A stretch of DNA of 38,058 nt from Elusimicrobiaceae bacterium (GTDB lineage Bacteria; Elusimicrobiota; Elusimicrobia; Elusimicrobiales; Elusimicrobiaceae). The stretch spans positions 1 through 38,058 of the forward strand of contig JAFXVA010000003.1 of the NCBI GenBank assembly GCA_017534965.1, in the 5' to 3' direction. Below are positions 24,514 through 33,379 of this stretch, piece by piece. Position numbers and translations under genes: made by a program. How positions within the stretch are numbered: position 1 is the stretch's first letter; every line of letters begins with the position of its first letter. Under the pieces are notes generated by a model. The model was not told where the DNA came from. It searched no databases and saw only the letters and a program-made list of their open reading frames with translations.

Positions 24514-25857
24514 TTATATTTCAACTACTTGTTTTGTTTCTTTTTCTTTTAATTCTTTTTGTTCCTCACTAAAAGTGGCAAGGGCGCCAAGACTTTTGCG
24601 GGCTTTTAAAATTTCAACTGCTCTATCAAGAACGATATCTTTAGTTTTTAAATTTTCGTCATGAACAGCCGTTTTTTTAGAAGGTGAATAAATTAAATTT
24701 GTGGCATATAAAATAGCATTATGTTCTTTATTGATATCAAAAGCAATTTCCATATCTGGGACAATACCGCCTGTTTCATCAGGATTTTTGGCTTTAAAGT
24801 TTTTATGTATCATACGCCCAAGAGGTGTATAATAGCGAGCAACGGTCAATTTGAGCCCAGCGCCCCCCTCTGTTGTCATTATTTGTTGAACACTGCCTTT
24901 ACCAAAAGTTCTAGCACCGATTAAGAAGGCGCGTTTATGGTCCTGCAAAGCTCCGGCGACAATTTCACTGCCGGAAGCAGACATTTCATTTACGAGTAAT
25001 ACTATAGGTAAATCTTCGTATTTTGCTTTAGCTATACTTTTATATTCTTTAAAAAATTCAGGGTTTCTGCCTTTTGTATAAACAATAAGTTTATTTTCTC
25101 CGACGAACATTTTTACCATATCTACGGCACTATCTAAAAGTCCGCCTGGGTTAAAACGAAGGTCTAAAACAAGGGCTTTCATATTTTGTTTTTTAAGTTT
25201 TTCCAAAGCTTTTTGAAAATCTGATATTGTATGGCCTGAAAAATCTTGAACATAAATATAACCAATTTCATTATCTAACATTTTTTCATAGATAATTTGG
25301 GGTATGATTTTTGTTCTTTTTAAAGATATAGTTTTTTGTTCTTTTTTTCCGTCTTTAGCGGTTCTTTCTATTACAACTTTAACATTTGTGCCGATAATAC
25401 CTCTTAAAGCGGCGACGGCCTCATCCGTTGTCATATCTTTTACAAGTTTTTCATTTATTTTTAACACTTCGTCGCCAGGTTCAATACCGGCTTTATAAGC
25501 CGGAGTGTTTGGCATGGGAGTTGTAACTATAAGGCGGTCTTTTTTAGAAGCATCTAGGCGCATACCGACCCCGCCGAATTCTCCTCTTGTTTCTTCTTGC
25601 ATAGGTTTAAGTTCTTTTTTAGTCATGAAATCGGAAAACTCATCAAGTCCGCGGACCATACCTATTAGGGCATTTTCCAAAAGTTCTTTATTTTCTTTTT
25701 CTTCTACATAGTTGACTTTGATTTTATCCATTACATCAACCATAACTTTCATTTCCTCTAGGCCGTTATTAACGCCCGAATAGGCAAACGGAAATAAACT
25801 GCCTACAAAAAATGTAGCCACCATAAAAATAACATATTTATTTACTTTTCTTTTCAT
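24514..25857 (-). CDS. ctpA: C-terminal processing peptidase (S41, CtpA/Prc family)
   Basis: A periplasmic serine protease that trims C-termini, often acting on peptidoglycan hydrolases. The 447-residue protein has an uncleaved or cleaved signal segment (KYVIFMVATFFVGSLFPFAYSG), a PDZ domain (about 95-180, GVGMRLDASKKDR...AGIEPGDEVLKINEK), and the S41 catalytic core with SASGSE at 293-298 (nucleophile S295) and the general-base Lys in FGKGSVQ (K320); the 25-residue Ser-Lys spacing is as in Prc and CtpA. Directly downstream of an EnvC-like gene and an FtsX-like gene, an arrangement seen in many bacteria, so it probably tunes septal peptidoglycan hydrolysis. AAGGAG ribosome site. Confidence 0.95.
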   Translation of the reverse strand: MKRKVNKYVIFMVATFFVGSLFPFAYSGVNNGLEEMKVMVDVMDKIKVNYVEEKENKELLENALIGMVRGLDEFSDFMTKKELKPMQEETRGEFGGVGMRLDASKKDRLIVTTPMPNTPAYKAGIEPGDEVLKINEKLVKDMTTDEAVAALRGIIGTNVKVVIERTAKDGKKEQKTISLKRTKIIPQIIYEKMLDNEIGYIYVQDFSGHTISDFQKALEKLKKQNMKALVLDLRFNPGGLLDSAVDMVKMFVGENKLIVYTKGRNPEFFKEYKSIAKAKYEDLPIVLLVNEMSASGSEIVAGALQDHKRAFLIGARTFGKGSVQQIMTTEGGAGLKLTVARYYTPLGRMIHKNFKAKNPDETGGIVPDMEIAFDINKEHNAILYATNLIYSPSKKTAVHDENLKTKDIVLDRAVEILKARKSLGALATFSEEQKELKEKETKQVVEI

Positions 25858-25883
25858 AATATAAAACTCCTTAAAATTAAAAT

Positions 25884-27029
25884 CTATTCAAGCCAAATTT
25901 CCGGATCTTGAGCGGTAGTTCCTTTTCTTATTTCAAAGTAAAGAGCGCTTTGATTACTACCCATACCGGGGCCTTGGGTATCTTGTCCGATAAGGCCGAT
26001 ACTTTGCCCTTCAGTAACTTTTTGGCCTTGCTGGGCTAAAATCTTGCTTAAGAATCCATAAATCGTAAAGAAACCTTCGCCATGGTCTAAAATAACAACA
26101 TTTCCATAAGATCTAAACTGCCCTGCAAAAATAACATTACCATCTGCTACGGCAGCAACGCCTTGGCCTTCTTTTGCTGCAATTTTAATACCATCTCTAA
26201 AAATCCAGGTTTTTAGTTGCTCTTGGTATTCTTTACCGAATTTACTTATTATTTTACCTTTTATTGGCCAAGGAAGCGAATTTTGGGCAATATTTATTGC
26301 CGCATTGGAAGCTTTTTGGCCCATGGCTTTATTTTGTTGTTTACGGGTATCTTCTGCCTTTTGTAAAAGCTTTTGCAGTTGTTTTGCACTTTCTTTAAGT
26401 TCTTTTAACTCTTGTTTGCGCTGTTCATATAATTGATGAGTGGTTTGTAAATCTTGTTTTTTCTGTTCATAATTTTTGGCAAGGGTTTCTTTTTGAGATA
26501 AAGCATTTTGATGTTTTCGTTCAAGGTTTTTATTTTCTTTTTCAATTTCCTGTAATTCTTTTAAACTGAGTTCTTTTTTATTTTCCAGTTGAGATACAAA
26601 ATTGGAGTGGCTTATAAGTAAAGATTTAATAATAAGCAGTTTTTCAAGCTGGATAGTATCATAAAAAGAATTATTTAAAGAATTTTCCAAAGTATAATAA
26701 TTGGCTTCTGTGGCAAGTAAAGCATTCCACAAATCGCGTGTTTGTTCAAGTTGGACTTTTTGTTCTGCCGTAGAAGAGGCCTTGCCCTTAAGCGTTTCAA
26801 TATCTTTGATTAATTTTTTGGCAAGTTGTTCGGTTTGTTGCCCTCTTTTAGAAAGATTTTGCACTTCTTTCTGCAGTAAATTTTCTTTTTGTTTATATTT
26901 TTGCAACTCTGCTTCTTTTTGTTTGGTTTCCTGTTCAAGACGTGCTAAATCTTGGCGGTTTGTTTCCTCTGCGCCATAAACAAAAGGGCCTAGCCCAAGC
27001 AATATAAAAATAATTAGAATCTTTTCCAT
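25884..27029 (-). CDS. envC: EnvC-like murein hydrolase activator (degenerate M23/LytM domain)
   Basis: The 381-residue protein has a signal peptide (MEKILIIFILLGLGPFVYG), a long coiled coil (about 22-240, rich in Gln, Glu and Lys) and a C-terminal LytM domain from about 250. In the LytM domain the zinc ligands of active M23 peptidases are missing: the HxxxD position reads IFRDGIKI and the HxH position reads ALYFEIR. Non-catalytic LytM proteins such as EnvC and NlpD activate amidases at the septum. Its gene overlaps the FtsX-like gene by 16 bases, matching FtsX-EnvC partnership, in which FtsX contacts the coiled coil. CtpA follows. Confidence 0.88.
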   Translation of the reverse strand: MEKILIIFILLGLGPFVYGAEETNRQDLARLEQETKQKEAELQKYKQKENLLQKEVQNLSKRGQQTEQLAKKLIKDIETLKGKASSTAEQKVQLEQTRDLWNALLATEANYYTLENSLNNSFYDTIQLEKLLIIKSLLISHSNFVSQLENKKELSLKELQEIEKENKNLERKHQNALSQKETLAKNYEQKKQDLQTTHQLYEQRKQELKELKESAKQLQKLLQKAEDTRKQQNKAMGQKASNAAINIAQNSLPWPIKGKIISKFGKEYQEQLKTWIFRDGIKIAAKEGQGVAAVADGNVIFAGQFRSYGNVVILDHGEGFFTIYGFLSKILAQQGQKVTEGQSIGLIGQDTQGPGMGSNQSALYFEIRKGTTAQDPEIWLE

Positions 27030-27766
27030 TTAGACATTGTCCCTCCAAGGACCATGACTAATATTATAAATATAATTTGTTCTTTATGATCATTAGTGGT
27101 AAAAGGCAAACTTAAAGATAAATAAGTTAATAATAGTTTGCTTACCAGTAAAGTTATTAAACCGACAGCAAGCCCGCATAAAATACCGCACAAACGTTCT
27201 TTTGCGGTAAAAATCTGAGTATAGTATGCTTCAACAAAAAAGCCAAAGGATATTAAAGCAAGAATAATAAGCAAGGCAAGGATATCAATATATTTTATAA
27301 AGGCCCTTAAGGAAAGAGCAAGTTTATTTTGCTGTGTTTTATAATAAACTTCCAAAGCAGAATCAAAGTTATAGATATTATTTTTTAGCCAATTTTCTGT
27401 ATCAAGCAAGACTTGCTCGTTTACTTCAACCTCATATAAAGCAGGCATAAAAGCCGGATTTAAAACATAATCACTTTGCCCTTTTGCCCCTTTAGAAAAA
27501 ATATCAAAAATATCTTGTGAACTTAATTGTTTATAATTAACAACGCCGTTTAAATGTTTTAGCACCTCTTGTAAAGATTTTTGTTTTTCCTCCGGAGCAT
27601 TATAAGAAAGAACTATTTTAAAATCTTTTTGCACGGCATTTAAGGCAAAAGTTGCATTTTGTCTTGCAAAAAGATAAATTTGTCCTAGCAAAGCAATGGC
27701 AAAGAGTATTAAAAATACTCTTCGGTGTCCGTTCATTAAAATTGAAGTTAAATTATTATTTTTCAT
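27014..27766 (-). CDS. ftsX: FtsX-like cell-division permease
   Basis: The 250-residue protein has one N-terminal membrane segment (about 17-36), a periplasmic domain (about 37-155) and three C-terminal membrane segments, the topology of FtsX. The periplasmic part has the loose FtsX pattern (FKIVLSYNAPEEKQKSLQEVLKHL, then NPAFMPALYEVEV, similar to the NPLPxxxxV motif). FtsX with FtsE gates amidase activation through EnvC, and an EnvC-like gene overlaps its 3' end. There is no ftsE in the window; the gene just upstream is an alkaline phosphatase. The sequence is divergent, so the call rests on topology and neighbours as well as motif. Confidence 0.75.
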   Translation of the reverse strand: MKNNNLTSILMNGHRRVFLILFAIALLGQIYLFARQNATFALNAVQKDFKIVLSYNAPEEKQKSLQEVLKHLNGVVNYKQLSSQDIFDIFSKGAKGQSDYVLNPAFMPALYEVEVNEQVLLDTENWLKNNIYNFDSALEVYYKTQQNKLALSLRAFIKYIDILALLIILALISFGFFVEAYYTQIFTAKERLCGILCGLAVGLITLLVSKLLLTYLSLSLPFTTNDHKEQIIFIILVMVLGGTMSKWKRF

Positions 27767-29201
27767 TTAAGAACTCCCTTATTATTTGTGCAATTTGGGT
27801 GTTATGCATTATATTGGGGGCCTTAACTTCTGCTCCGTAAAAAATAGCTAAAAGCGGGCTAGAGGTGTGAGAAGTTGTGTTCCATACTACACCCAAATTT
27901 TCAGAAGCTTTTTTAAATGCCTTTTCAATATTGAAATCTTTTTGGTTTTCTTCTAATCCGATTTGATTTAAAGTTAAATTTAAACCCATATTCTTATTAA
28001 TATAGTCAAGAGCTTTTTGCGGGGTTTGCTTATCTTTGGGTAAGGCCTTAAATTGTTTTGATAAGATATAAAAACTTCCTTTTTGTTCAAGTAATTTATC
28101 TAAATTATCCGGGGAAATATAATCATAATGTCCTTGAACATAACCTGCATCCATTTTGTATTCTTTTTCTTCTTTTGTCATTTTTCTGTAATTAAAGCCA
28201 AAACCGCCGGTGTCATGGTCTGCAGTGATAATTAAAAGTGTGTTTGGATGTTTATCAGTCCAATTCTTAAGATAAGTTAAAGTTTCTTCGGCTTCAAGCA
28301 TTTCTCTTAAAGTTGTGGCAGCATCATTAGTATGGGCTGCCCAGTCAACTTCGCCTGCTTCCACCAAAAGAAAGAAACCCTTTTTATTTTTGCTTAAAGT
28401 ATCAACGGCTTTTTTAGTCATTGTTGTTAAGCTTGGTGCACTTTTAAGCCCGTCAATATTAAAGGGGTAACCTTCTGCTGCAAAACGACCAAAAATTTTA
28501 TTTCCTTTTACTTTTGAGAGGCCTTTTTCGTCAAAGGCAATAGCATAACCGCTTTTAAGCAAAGTTTCAAAAGTGGTATCATCTTGGTTTTTTGGTGTAA
28601 TATCATCTTTATAAGGAACTTTGTTTAAGATATTTGTTAAAACACCGCTTTTTAAATTGTTTTTACTTACAAAATGGTTAAAGCCCCCCCCCATTACAAC
28701 ATCAGGTTTTACTTCAAGTAAATTTTTGGATAAATCCGTATAATTTCGTCTATTTTGGACATGACCAAACAAACCGGCAGGGGTTGCATCAAGAACATAA
28801 GTATCGGTTAAAAGCCCGGTAGCTTTGCCTTGCTCTTTTGCCATAATCAAAACGCTGTCAACAGGATTAAAATCTTTATCCACGCCGACAGCTTCTGGTT
28901 TTGTTTTGTAGCCCGTTTCAAATTGGGTGGCAGCAGCAGCTGAATCGGTAACAATACTGAAAGCCGTATCATTTGAAACTAAAGAAAGTTTACCTTCGTT
29001 AATTAATTTTTCTAAAGTGGAAGTTCTATCTTTAAAAGGGCTGTTTGGAGCAAGTTTTGCATATTGCATTAAAAGGTGCATTATGGTTGGGCCTGTGCCA
29101 TCGGCAATAAATAAGATTACATTTTTAGGTTCTTCTTTTGCAAAACTTGTGCTTAAGAAGAACAAAATACAAAAAATACTGAGAATTATTTTCTTTACCA
29201 T
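27756..29201 (-). CDS. phoA: Alkaline phosphatase (PhoA family)
   Basis: A periplasmic phosphomonoesterase. The 481-residue product has a signal peptide (MVKKIILSIFCILFFLSTSFA, cleavage at 21-22) and the family motifs: NVILFIADGTGP with metal ligand D34, the nucleophile S87 in VTDSAAAATQF, GLLTDTYVLDATPAGLFGHV, LVEAGEVDWAAHTNDA, and TADHDTGGF with the late metal-binding Asp and His. The downstream ftsX-like gene overlaps by 11 bases and the upstream glgA by 7. This position, between glycogen and division genes, says little about its use; scavenging of phosphate is the usual role. No Pho box is visible. Confidence 0.95.
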   Translation of the reverse strand: MVKKIILSIFCILFFLSTSFAKEEPKNVILFIADGTGPTIMHLLMQYAKLAPNSPFKDRTSTLEKLINEGKLSLVSNDTAFSIVTDSAAAATQFETGYKTKPEAVGVDKDFNPVDSVLIMAKEQGKATGLLTDTYVLDATPAGLFGHVQNRRNYTDLSKNLLEVKPDVVMGGGFNHFVSKNNLKSGVLTNILNKVPYKDDITPKNQDDTTFETLLKSGYAIAFDEKGLSKVKGNKIFGRFAAEGYPFNIDGLKSAPSLTTMTKKAVDTLSKNKKGFFLLVEAGEVDWAAHTNDAATTLREMLEAEETLTYLKNWTDKHPNTLLIITADHDTGGFGFNYRKMTKEEKEYKMDAGYVQGHYDYISPDNLDKLLEQKGSFYILSKQFKALPKDKQTPQKALDYINKNMGLNLTLNQIGLEENQKDFNIEKAFKKASENLGVVWNTTSHTSSPLLAIFYGAEVKAPNIMHNTQIAQIIREFLNEK

Positions 29202-30649
29202 TTTGGCCCTCTCTTTATCAATTCGGCAAATAATTTAAGATATTGATTTGAGGAATTTTCCCAAGAGAAATTTTTAAGCATAGCATTTGTCATAATACTT
29301 CGCCATTCATTTCTTTTGGAGTAAACTTGCAGGGCTTGGTCTAAAGTTTCAGCAAGACCACCTGCATCAAGAGTATTTATAAAGAAACCTGTCGGTTCAT
29401 TAGAACCTTGACCATAAGGAACAACCGTATCTCTAAGACCGCCGACGCGTGAAACTATCGGCAAAGAGCCATATCTCATAGCAATCATTTGGCTAAGCCC
29501 GCAGGGCTCAAAACGGGAAGGCATTAAAAACATATCGCTTGAAGCATATATTTTGTGGGCCAAAACTTCGTCGTGAACAGGCCTAAAGGCAACTTTATTT
29601 GGAAAAGTAGAAGCAATATTCTTTAAAATTTCTTCGGCTCTTTCTTCGCCTTTACCTTCTATAACAAATTGCACCTTGCTTGCAAAATGCGGGATAATAT
29701 CGGCAATTAAATCAATACCTTTTTGATAAGCAAGACGGCTAACCACACCAACCATAGGAATATTTAAGTTTTCCTCAAGGCCGAGTTCTTTTTGTAAAGT
29801 TATCTTGCATTTTTGTTTGCCTTGCAGGGATTCATCGTCATAACCCATAGGTATAAGGGTATCGCTTTGCGGGTCCCAAACTTCGCCGTCAATACCATTT
29901 ATAATACCGCTGAAATCATTACCTTTATTTCTTAAAACGCCTTCAAGGCCGAAGCTGTTTTGTCCGTTTAAAAGTTCTCTTGCATAAGAAGGGCTGACGG
30001 TGTTTACTTTATCGGCAAAAACAATGCCGGTTTTTAAATAACTGATTCCCCCCCAATACTCAAATTTTTCAGGGGTAAAATCTACCCAAAAGAAGCCCGC
30101 TTTCTCAAAACTTTCTTTAGGAAAATATCCCTGATAGGCAATATTGTGTATTGTAAAAATAGTGCGTGTTCTGGTAAAAAAAGCATCGGTTTTATAAACC
30201 GTTTGTAAATAAGCGGGAATAAGCCCTGCCTGCCAGTCGTTAGCGTGGATAACATCAGGCCTAAAACCGATAAATTTACAAGCTTCTAAAACGGCGCGGT
30301 TATAAAAGATAAAGCGTTCGTCATTGTCTGCATAATCGCCTTTTTTAGTTGCATAGAGATCGGGCCTGTCAAAATATTTGTGCGAGCCGATAAAAAATAC
30401 TAAAGCATTACCCCATTTAAGATAGGAAATGCGGGCTTCTTCCAATTTTTGCCCGATAGGAACAAAGAAAGTGCCCGGCACTCTTTTTAAAGAAGAGGAG
30501 TTTGCAATATTTCTATAATGTGGCAAAAATAAAATAACTTTTGCTCCTCTTGCACGGGAAAAATCTTGTGTTAGCGCTCCTACAACATCGGCAAGTCCGC
30601 CTGTTTTACAAAAAGGGAAAGCTTCGCTTGCAGCTAAAACTATATTCAT
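29195..30649 (-). CDS. glgA: Glycogen synthase (GT5)
   Basis: Elongates glycogen using ADP-glucose. The 484 residues match bacterial GlgA (about 477-490). The ADP-glucose motif KTGGLADV is at 15-22, HANDWQAGLIPAYL in the N-domain, and the C-domain has VSRLAYQKGIDL and the catalytic loop FLMPSRFEPCGLSQMIAMRYG with the conserved Glu. Ribosome site AAGGAG before the ATG. The other glg genes are not in the window. Confidence 0.97.
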   Translation of the reverse strand: MNIVLAASEAFPFCKTGGLADVVGALTQDFSRARGAKVILFLPHYRNIANSSSLKRVPGTFFVPIGQKLEEARISYLKWGNALVFFIGSHKYFDRPDLYATKKGDYADNDERFIFYNRAVLEACKFIGFRPDVIHANDWQAGLIPAYLQTVYKTDAFFTRTRTIFTIHNIAYQGYFPKESFEKAGFFWVDFTPEKFEYWGGISYLKTGIVFADKVNTVSPSYARELLNGQNSFGLEGVLRNKGNDFSGIINGIDGEVWDPQSDTLIPMGYDDESLQGKQKCKITLQKELGLEENLNIPMVGVVSRLAYQKGIDLIADIIPHFASKVQFVIEGKGEERAEEILKNIASTFPNKVAFRPVHDEVLAHKIYASSDMFLMPSRFEPCGLSQMIAMRYGSLPIVSRVGGLRDTVVPYGQGSNEPTGFFINTLDAGGLAETLDQALQVYSKRNEWRSIMTNAMLKNFSWENSSNQYLKLFAELIKRGPKW

Positions 30650-30658
30650 AAAATCTCC

Positions 30659-31561
30659 TTATTTAATTTCATCTTGCCCCATGGCATTTTCAATAATTTC
30701 TTCCGTTTTAATTTCAGCAGGTTCTTCTTCTTCATTTTTTATTTCTTCTTTAGTTTGTTCTTGTTGCTCGGTTTTTTGTTCCTGCTCGGGAGTAATTTGT
30801 TCTTGAGTGTTATTTTCGGCCTTCGGTTCTGTTGTAAAATCAAAAGTTTCGTTTTCGTTTTGAACAGAAGTTTCCTTAATTTCTGTTTCCCCTTCTTCTA
30901 AAGGCAAAATTGTATCTGCTTTAGGTAGAGGTGTATTAAATGGTAAATCATCTTGAATTTCTTTTACTTCTTTTGTGGCAAAAGTTTTTAATTCAGGTAA
31001 TTGAGAAAGCGAGTTTAAACCAAAAAGTCTTAAAAACTCTTCTGTTGTGCCGTAAACTAAAGGTTTACCCGGAACATCTTTTTTGCCGACGATTCTAACC
31101 AGTCCCCTTTCCATAATTTTTTCTAAAGGGGTAACGATATCAACCCCGCGGATAGATTCGATTTCCGCTCTGGTTATAGGTTGTTTATAGGCGATAATGG
31201 CAAGAGTTTCTAAAGCGGCATTGGAAAGTTTTGTTGAACTCTTTTCATTAAATAATTGGCGCACCCAACGGCCGTATTCGGGTTTTGTTGACATTTGAAA
31301 ACCACCGCCGATTTCCACAATAGCTATTGCTCTGTTTGTTTGGGCATATTCTTGTTGGAGCATACGCACAAGTTCGCCCGTTAAAGCAATATCATTAACC
31401 TGCGCCACTTGGGAAAGTTTCGCTAAAGTCAAAGGTCTATCGGTAATAAAAAGCAAATTTTCTATAATTTTTTTATAGTCATCCCCTGTAAGCATATCTT
31501 GCAGGTTTTCTTTTTTATCTTGTTCTTCTTTATTTTCCTGCTGGGTTAGGTTGTTTTCCAT
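30659..31561 (-). CDS. scpB: Segregation and condensation protein B with long acidic tail
   Basis: ScpB is the winged-helix kleisin-interacting subunit of the SMC condensin complex. Residues about 22-200 carry the tandem winged-helix core: YKKIIENLLFITDRPLTLAKL, TLAIIAYKQPITRAEIESIRGV (the family's best motif) and LVYGTTEEFLRLFGL. Beyond about 210 is an extra 90 residues rich in Glu, Gln and Thr, probably disordered; ordinary ScpB ends near 190-200. The gene overlaps scpA by 32 bases and has a GAGGAG ribosome site inside it, so the two are produced together. Confidence 0.95.
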   Translation of the reverse strand: MENNLTQQENKEEQDKKENLQDMLTGDDYKKIIENLLFITDRPLTLAKLSQVAQVNDIALTGELVRMLQQEYAQTNRAIAIVEIGGGFQMSTKPEYGRWVRQLFNEKSSTKLSNAALETLAIIAYKQPITRAEIESIRGVDIVTPLEKIMERGLVRIVGKKDVPGKPLVYGTTEEFLRLFGLNSLSQLPELKTFATKEVKEIQDDLPFNTPLPKADTILPLEEGETEIKETSVQNENETFDFTTEPKAENNTQEQITPEQEQKTEQQEQTKEEIKNEEEEPAEIKTEEIIENAMGQDEIK

Positions 31562-32324
31562 TTTCTTGCTCCTCTTGTTGTTTGATTAAACTCTTATAAT
31601 CTAAGTTTTTATTTTCAGGGTTAAGGTAAATTCTGATTTCTTTTTTATCTTGGTCTTGACGTGCTAAGATTTTGCCTATTTTTAAAAGTTCAAGCAAAGC
31701 CATAAAACAGGTTATAACACCGCGTTTTTTAGTTTCGCCCACAAAAATATCGTCAATTAAAACCCAAGGCCTATCTTTAAGCAGCATAACAAGTTTATCC
31801 ATCTTTTTATCAATAGGAAATTCTTCTACTTTTAAAAGTTCGGCGTGTTGTTTATCTTCCAATTTTTTAAAGGCACGGCGAACAGCGGCAAGCAAATCAA
31901 AAATTTGCACTTCAAGCACTTTTTCGCCCGAGTCAAAAACCGGGGCTGATTTATAAAAATTATCTTTAAATTTTTCAAGATTATTTTCTAAATATTTAGA
32001 GGCCTCTTTAAACTTTTGATATTCTACAAGTTTTTCAATAAGTTCTTTTGCCGGGTCGGGCCCTTCATTTTCGGATGTCGGCACTTGGGATGGCAAAAGT
32101 TGGCGCGCTTTAATTTGCATAAGCGTGCTTGCCATAACCAAAAACTCGCCGGCAATTTCCAAATTTAATTGTTTAATAATATCTAAATACTCAAGATATT
32201 GCGCCGTGATTTCAGAAATATTGATATCATAAATATCAAGATTATCTTTTTTAATCAAGTGCAAGAGAAGGTCCATCGGCCCTTCAAAAATATCAAGATG
32301 TATTTTTAAATCTTCTTTTGTCAT
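31530..32324 (-). CDS. scpA: Segregation and condensation protein A (kleisin)
   Basis: ScpA bridges SMC heads and binds ScpB. The 264-residue protein begins with HLDIFEGPMDLLLHLIKKDNLDIYDI, the standard kleisin N-domain motif, followed by YLEYLDIIKQLNLEIAGEFLVMAS, an acidic linker, and a C-terminal winged helix (KRGVITCFMALLELLKIGKI). It starts within the trpS stop (ATGA overlap), has no independent ribosome site and is therefore coupled to trpS. The end overlaps scpB. Confidence 0.95.
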   Translation of the reverse strand: MTKEDLKIHLDIFEGPMDLLLHLIKKDNLDIYDINISEITAQYLEYLDIIKQLNLEIAGEFLVMASTLMQIKARQLLPSQVPTSENEGPDPAKELIEKLVEYQKFKEASKYLENNLEKFKDNFYKSAPVFDSGEKVLEVQIFDLLAAVRRAFKKLEDKQHAELLKVEEFPIDKKMDKLVMLLKDRPWVLIDDIFVGETKKRGVITCFMALLELLKIGKILARQDQDKKEIRIYLNPENKNLDYKSLIKQQEEQENGKQPNPAGK

Positions 32325-33376
32325 AAAATATTCATTACTTTTTTAACTTCGCTTAAAGTTTTTGCGGCACTTTCCCTTGCTTTTAAAGCCCCTTCTTTTA
32401 AAATTTGTTGTAAATAAGCTTCGTCTTTGGCAAAAGCTTCGCGGCGTTTATTAAAAGCGTCAATTTCAACTGCCATAAGTTCAAAAAGTTCTTTTTTGCA
32501 TGCTACACAACCGCAAGCACCGGCGCGGCAATCGGCTTCTTTCTTGGCAAAATCTTTATTATAGATTTTGTGGAAGGCAAAAACTGCGCAACCATCCGGA
32601 TTTGCAGGGTCGTTTGCTTTTTTCTTGTTAGGATCTGTAAACATAGCCATAACTTTTTTGCGCACGCTTTCAAGATCTTCGCCAAGTTCAATAGTGTTGC
32701 CGTAAGATTTTGACATCTTTCTGCCGTCTAAACCCGGCACTTTTGGAATTTTAGTTAAAAGCGGTTTTGGCTCAAGCAAAGCATCACTTTTATAAATATC
32801 ACTAAAGCGGCGCACGATATCGCGTGCAATTTCAAGATGGGCAATTTGGTCTTGACCGACAGGCACATAAGTTGCCTTGTGTATCAAAATATCCGTTGCC
32901 ATTAAAACAGGGTAGCCAAGAAAACCAAAAGAAGCCATTTCATTTAAGTCTTGTTCTGCAAGCATGGCAATTTTTTGGGCAGCGCCTTTATCTTCCTGGC
33001 CGGCGTATTTTTTCTTAATAAGTTCGTTTAATTGTTCTTTATAAGTCGGGTTTCTAAGAAGCCAGCCAAGCGGTGTAAACATACCAAGTAAAGTAGCAAG
33101 TTCGCTAACTTCCGGCACGTGCGATTGAACAAAAATCGTGCATTTTTTAGGATCCAAGCCCGCCGCAAGCCAATCTATAACCATTTGTTTGCTGTTTAGG
33201 GCAAGGTTTTCCGTCCTATCATAAGCAGTGGTAAGGGCGTGTAAATCTGCCACGAAAAAGAAACATTTATGTTCGTTTTGTAATTTAACAAAATTGCTTA
33301 AGGCGCCAAAATAATTGCCTAAATGTAAACGGCCTGTGGGGCGCATACCGGAAACAACAATATTTTTATCTTCCAT
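32321..33376 (-). CDS. trpS: Tryptophanyl-tRNA synthetase with a putative Fe-S cysteine cluster
   Basis: Charges tRNA-Trp. Class I signatures: the HIGH equivalent HLGN at 18-21 in RPTGRLHLGNYFGAL, and KMSKS at 220-224. Length of 351 residues is slightly above the 330 typical. The C-domain holds C263, C283, C288, C290 and C293; C283-x6-C290-x2-C293 reproduces the C-x6-C-x2-C that binds a [4Fe-4S] cluster in Thermotoga maritima TrpRS, with C263 at a similar distance upstream. GGAG ribosome site 8 bases before the ATG. It lies between an M50 protease gene and scpA-scpB, a common neighbourhood. Confidence 0.97.
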   Translation of the reverse strand: MEDKNIVVSGMRPTGRLHLGNYFGALSNFVKLQNEHKCFFFVADLHALTTAYDRTENLALNSKQMVIDWLAAGLDPKKCTIFVQSHVPEVSELATLLGMFTPLGWLLRNPTYKEQLNELIKKKYAGQEDKGAAQKIAMLAEQDLNEMASFGFLGYPVLMATDILIHKATYVPVGQDQIAHLEIARDIVRRFSDIYKSDALLEPKPLLTKIPKVPGLDGRKMSKSYGNTIELGEDLESVRKKVMAMFTDPNKKKANDPANPDGCAVFAFHKIYNKDFAKKEADCRAGACGCVACKKELFELMAVEIDAFNKRREAFAKDEAYLQQILKEGALKARESAAKTLSEVKKVMNIL

Positions 33377-33379
33377 TTT

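Noticed and set aside
25884-27029. Active M23 endopeptidase
   Set aside because: Zinc-ligand positions read RDGIK and ALYFE, not HxxxD and HxH.
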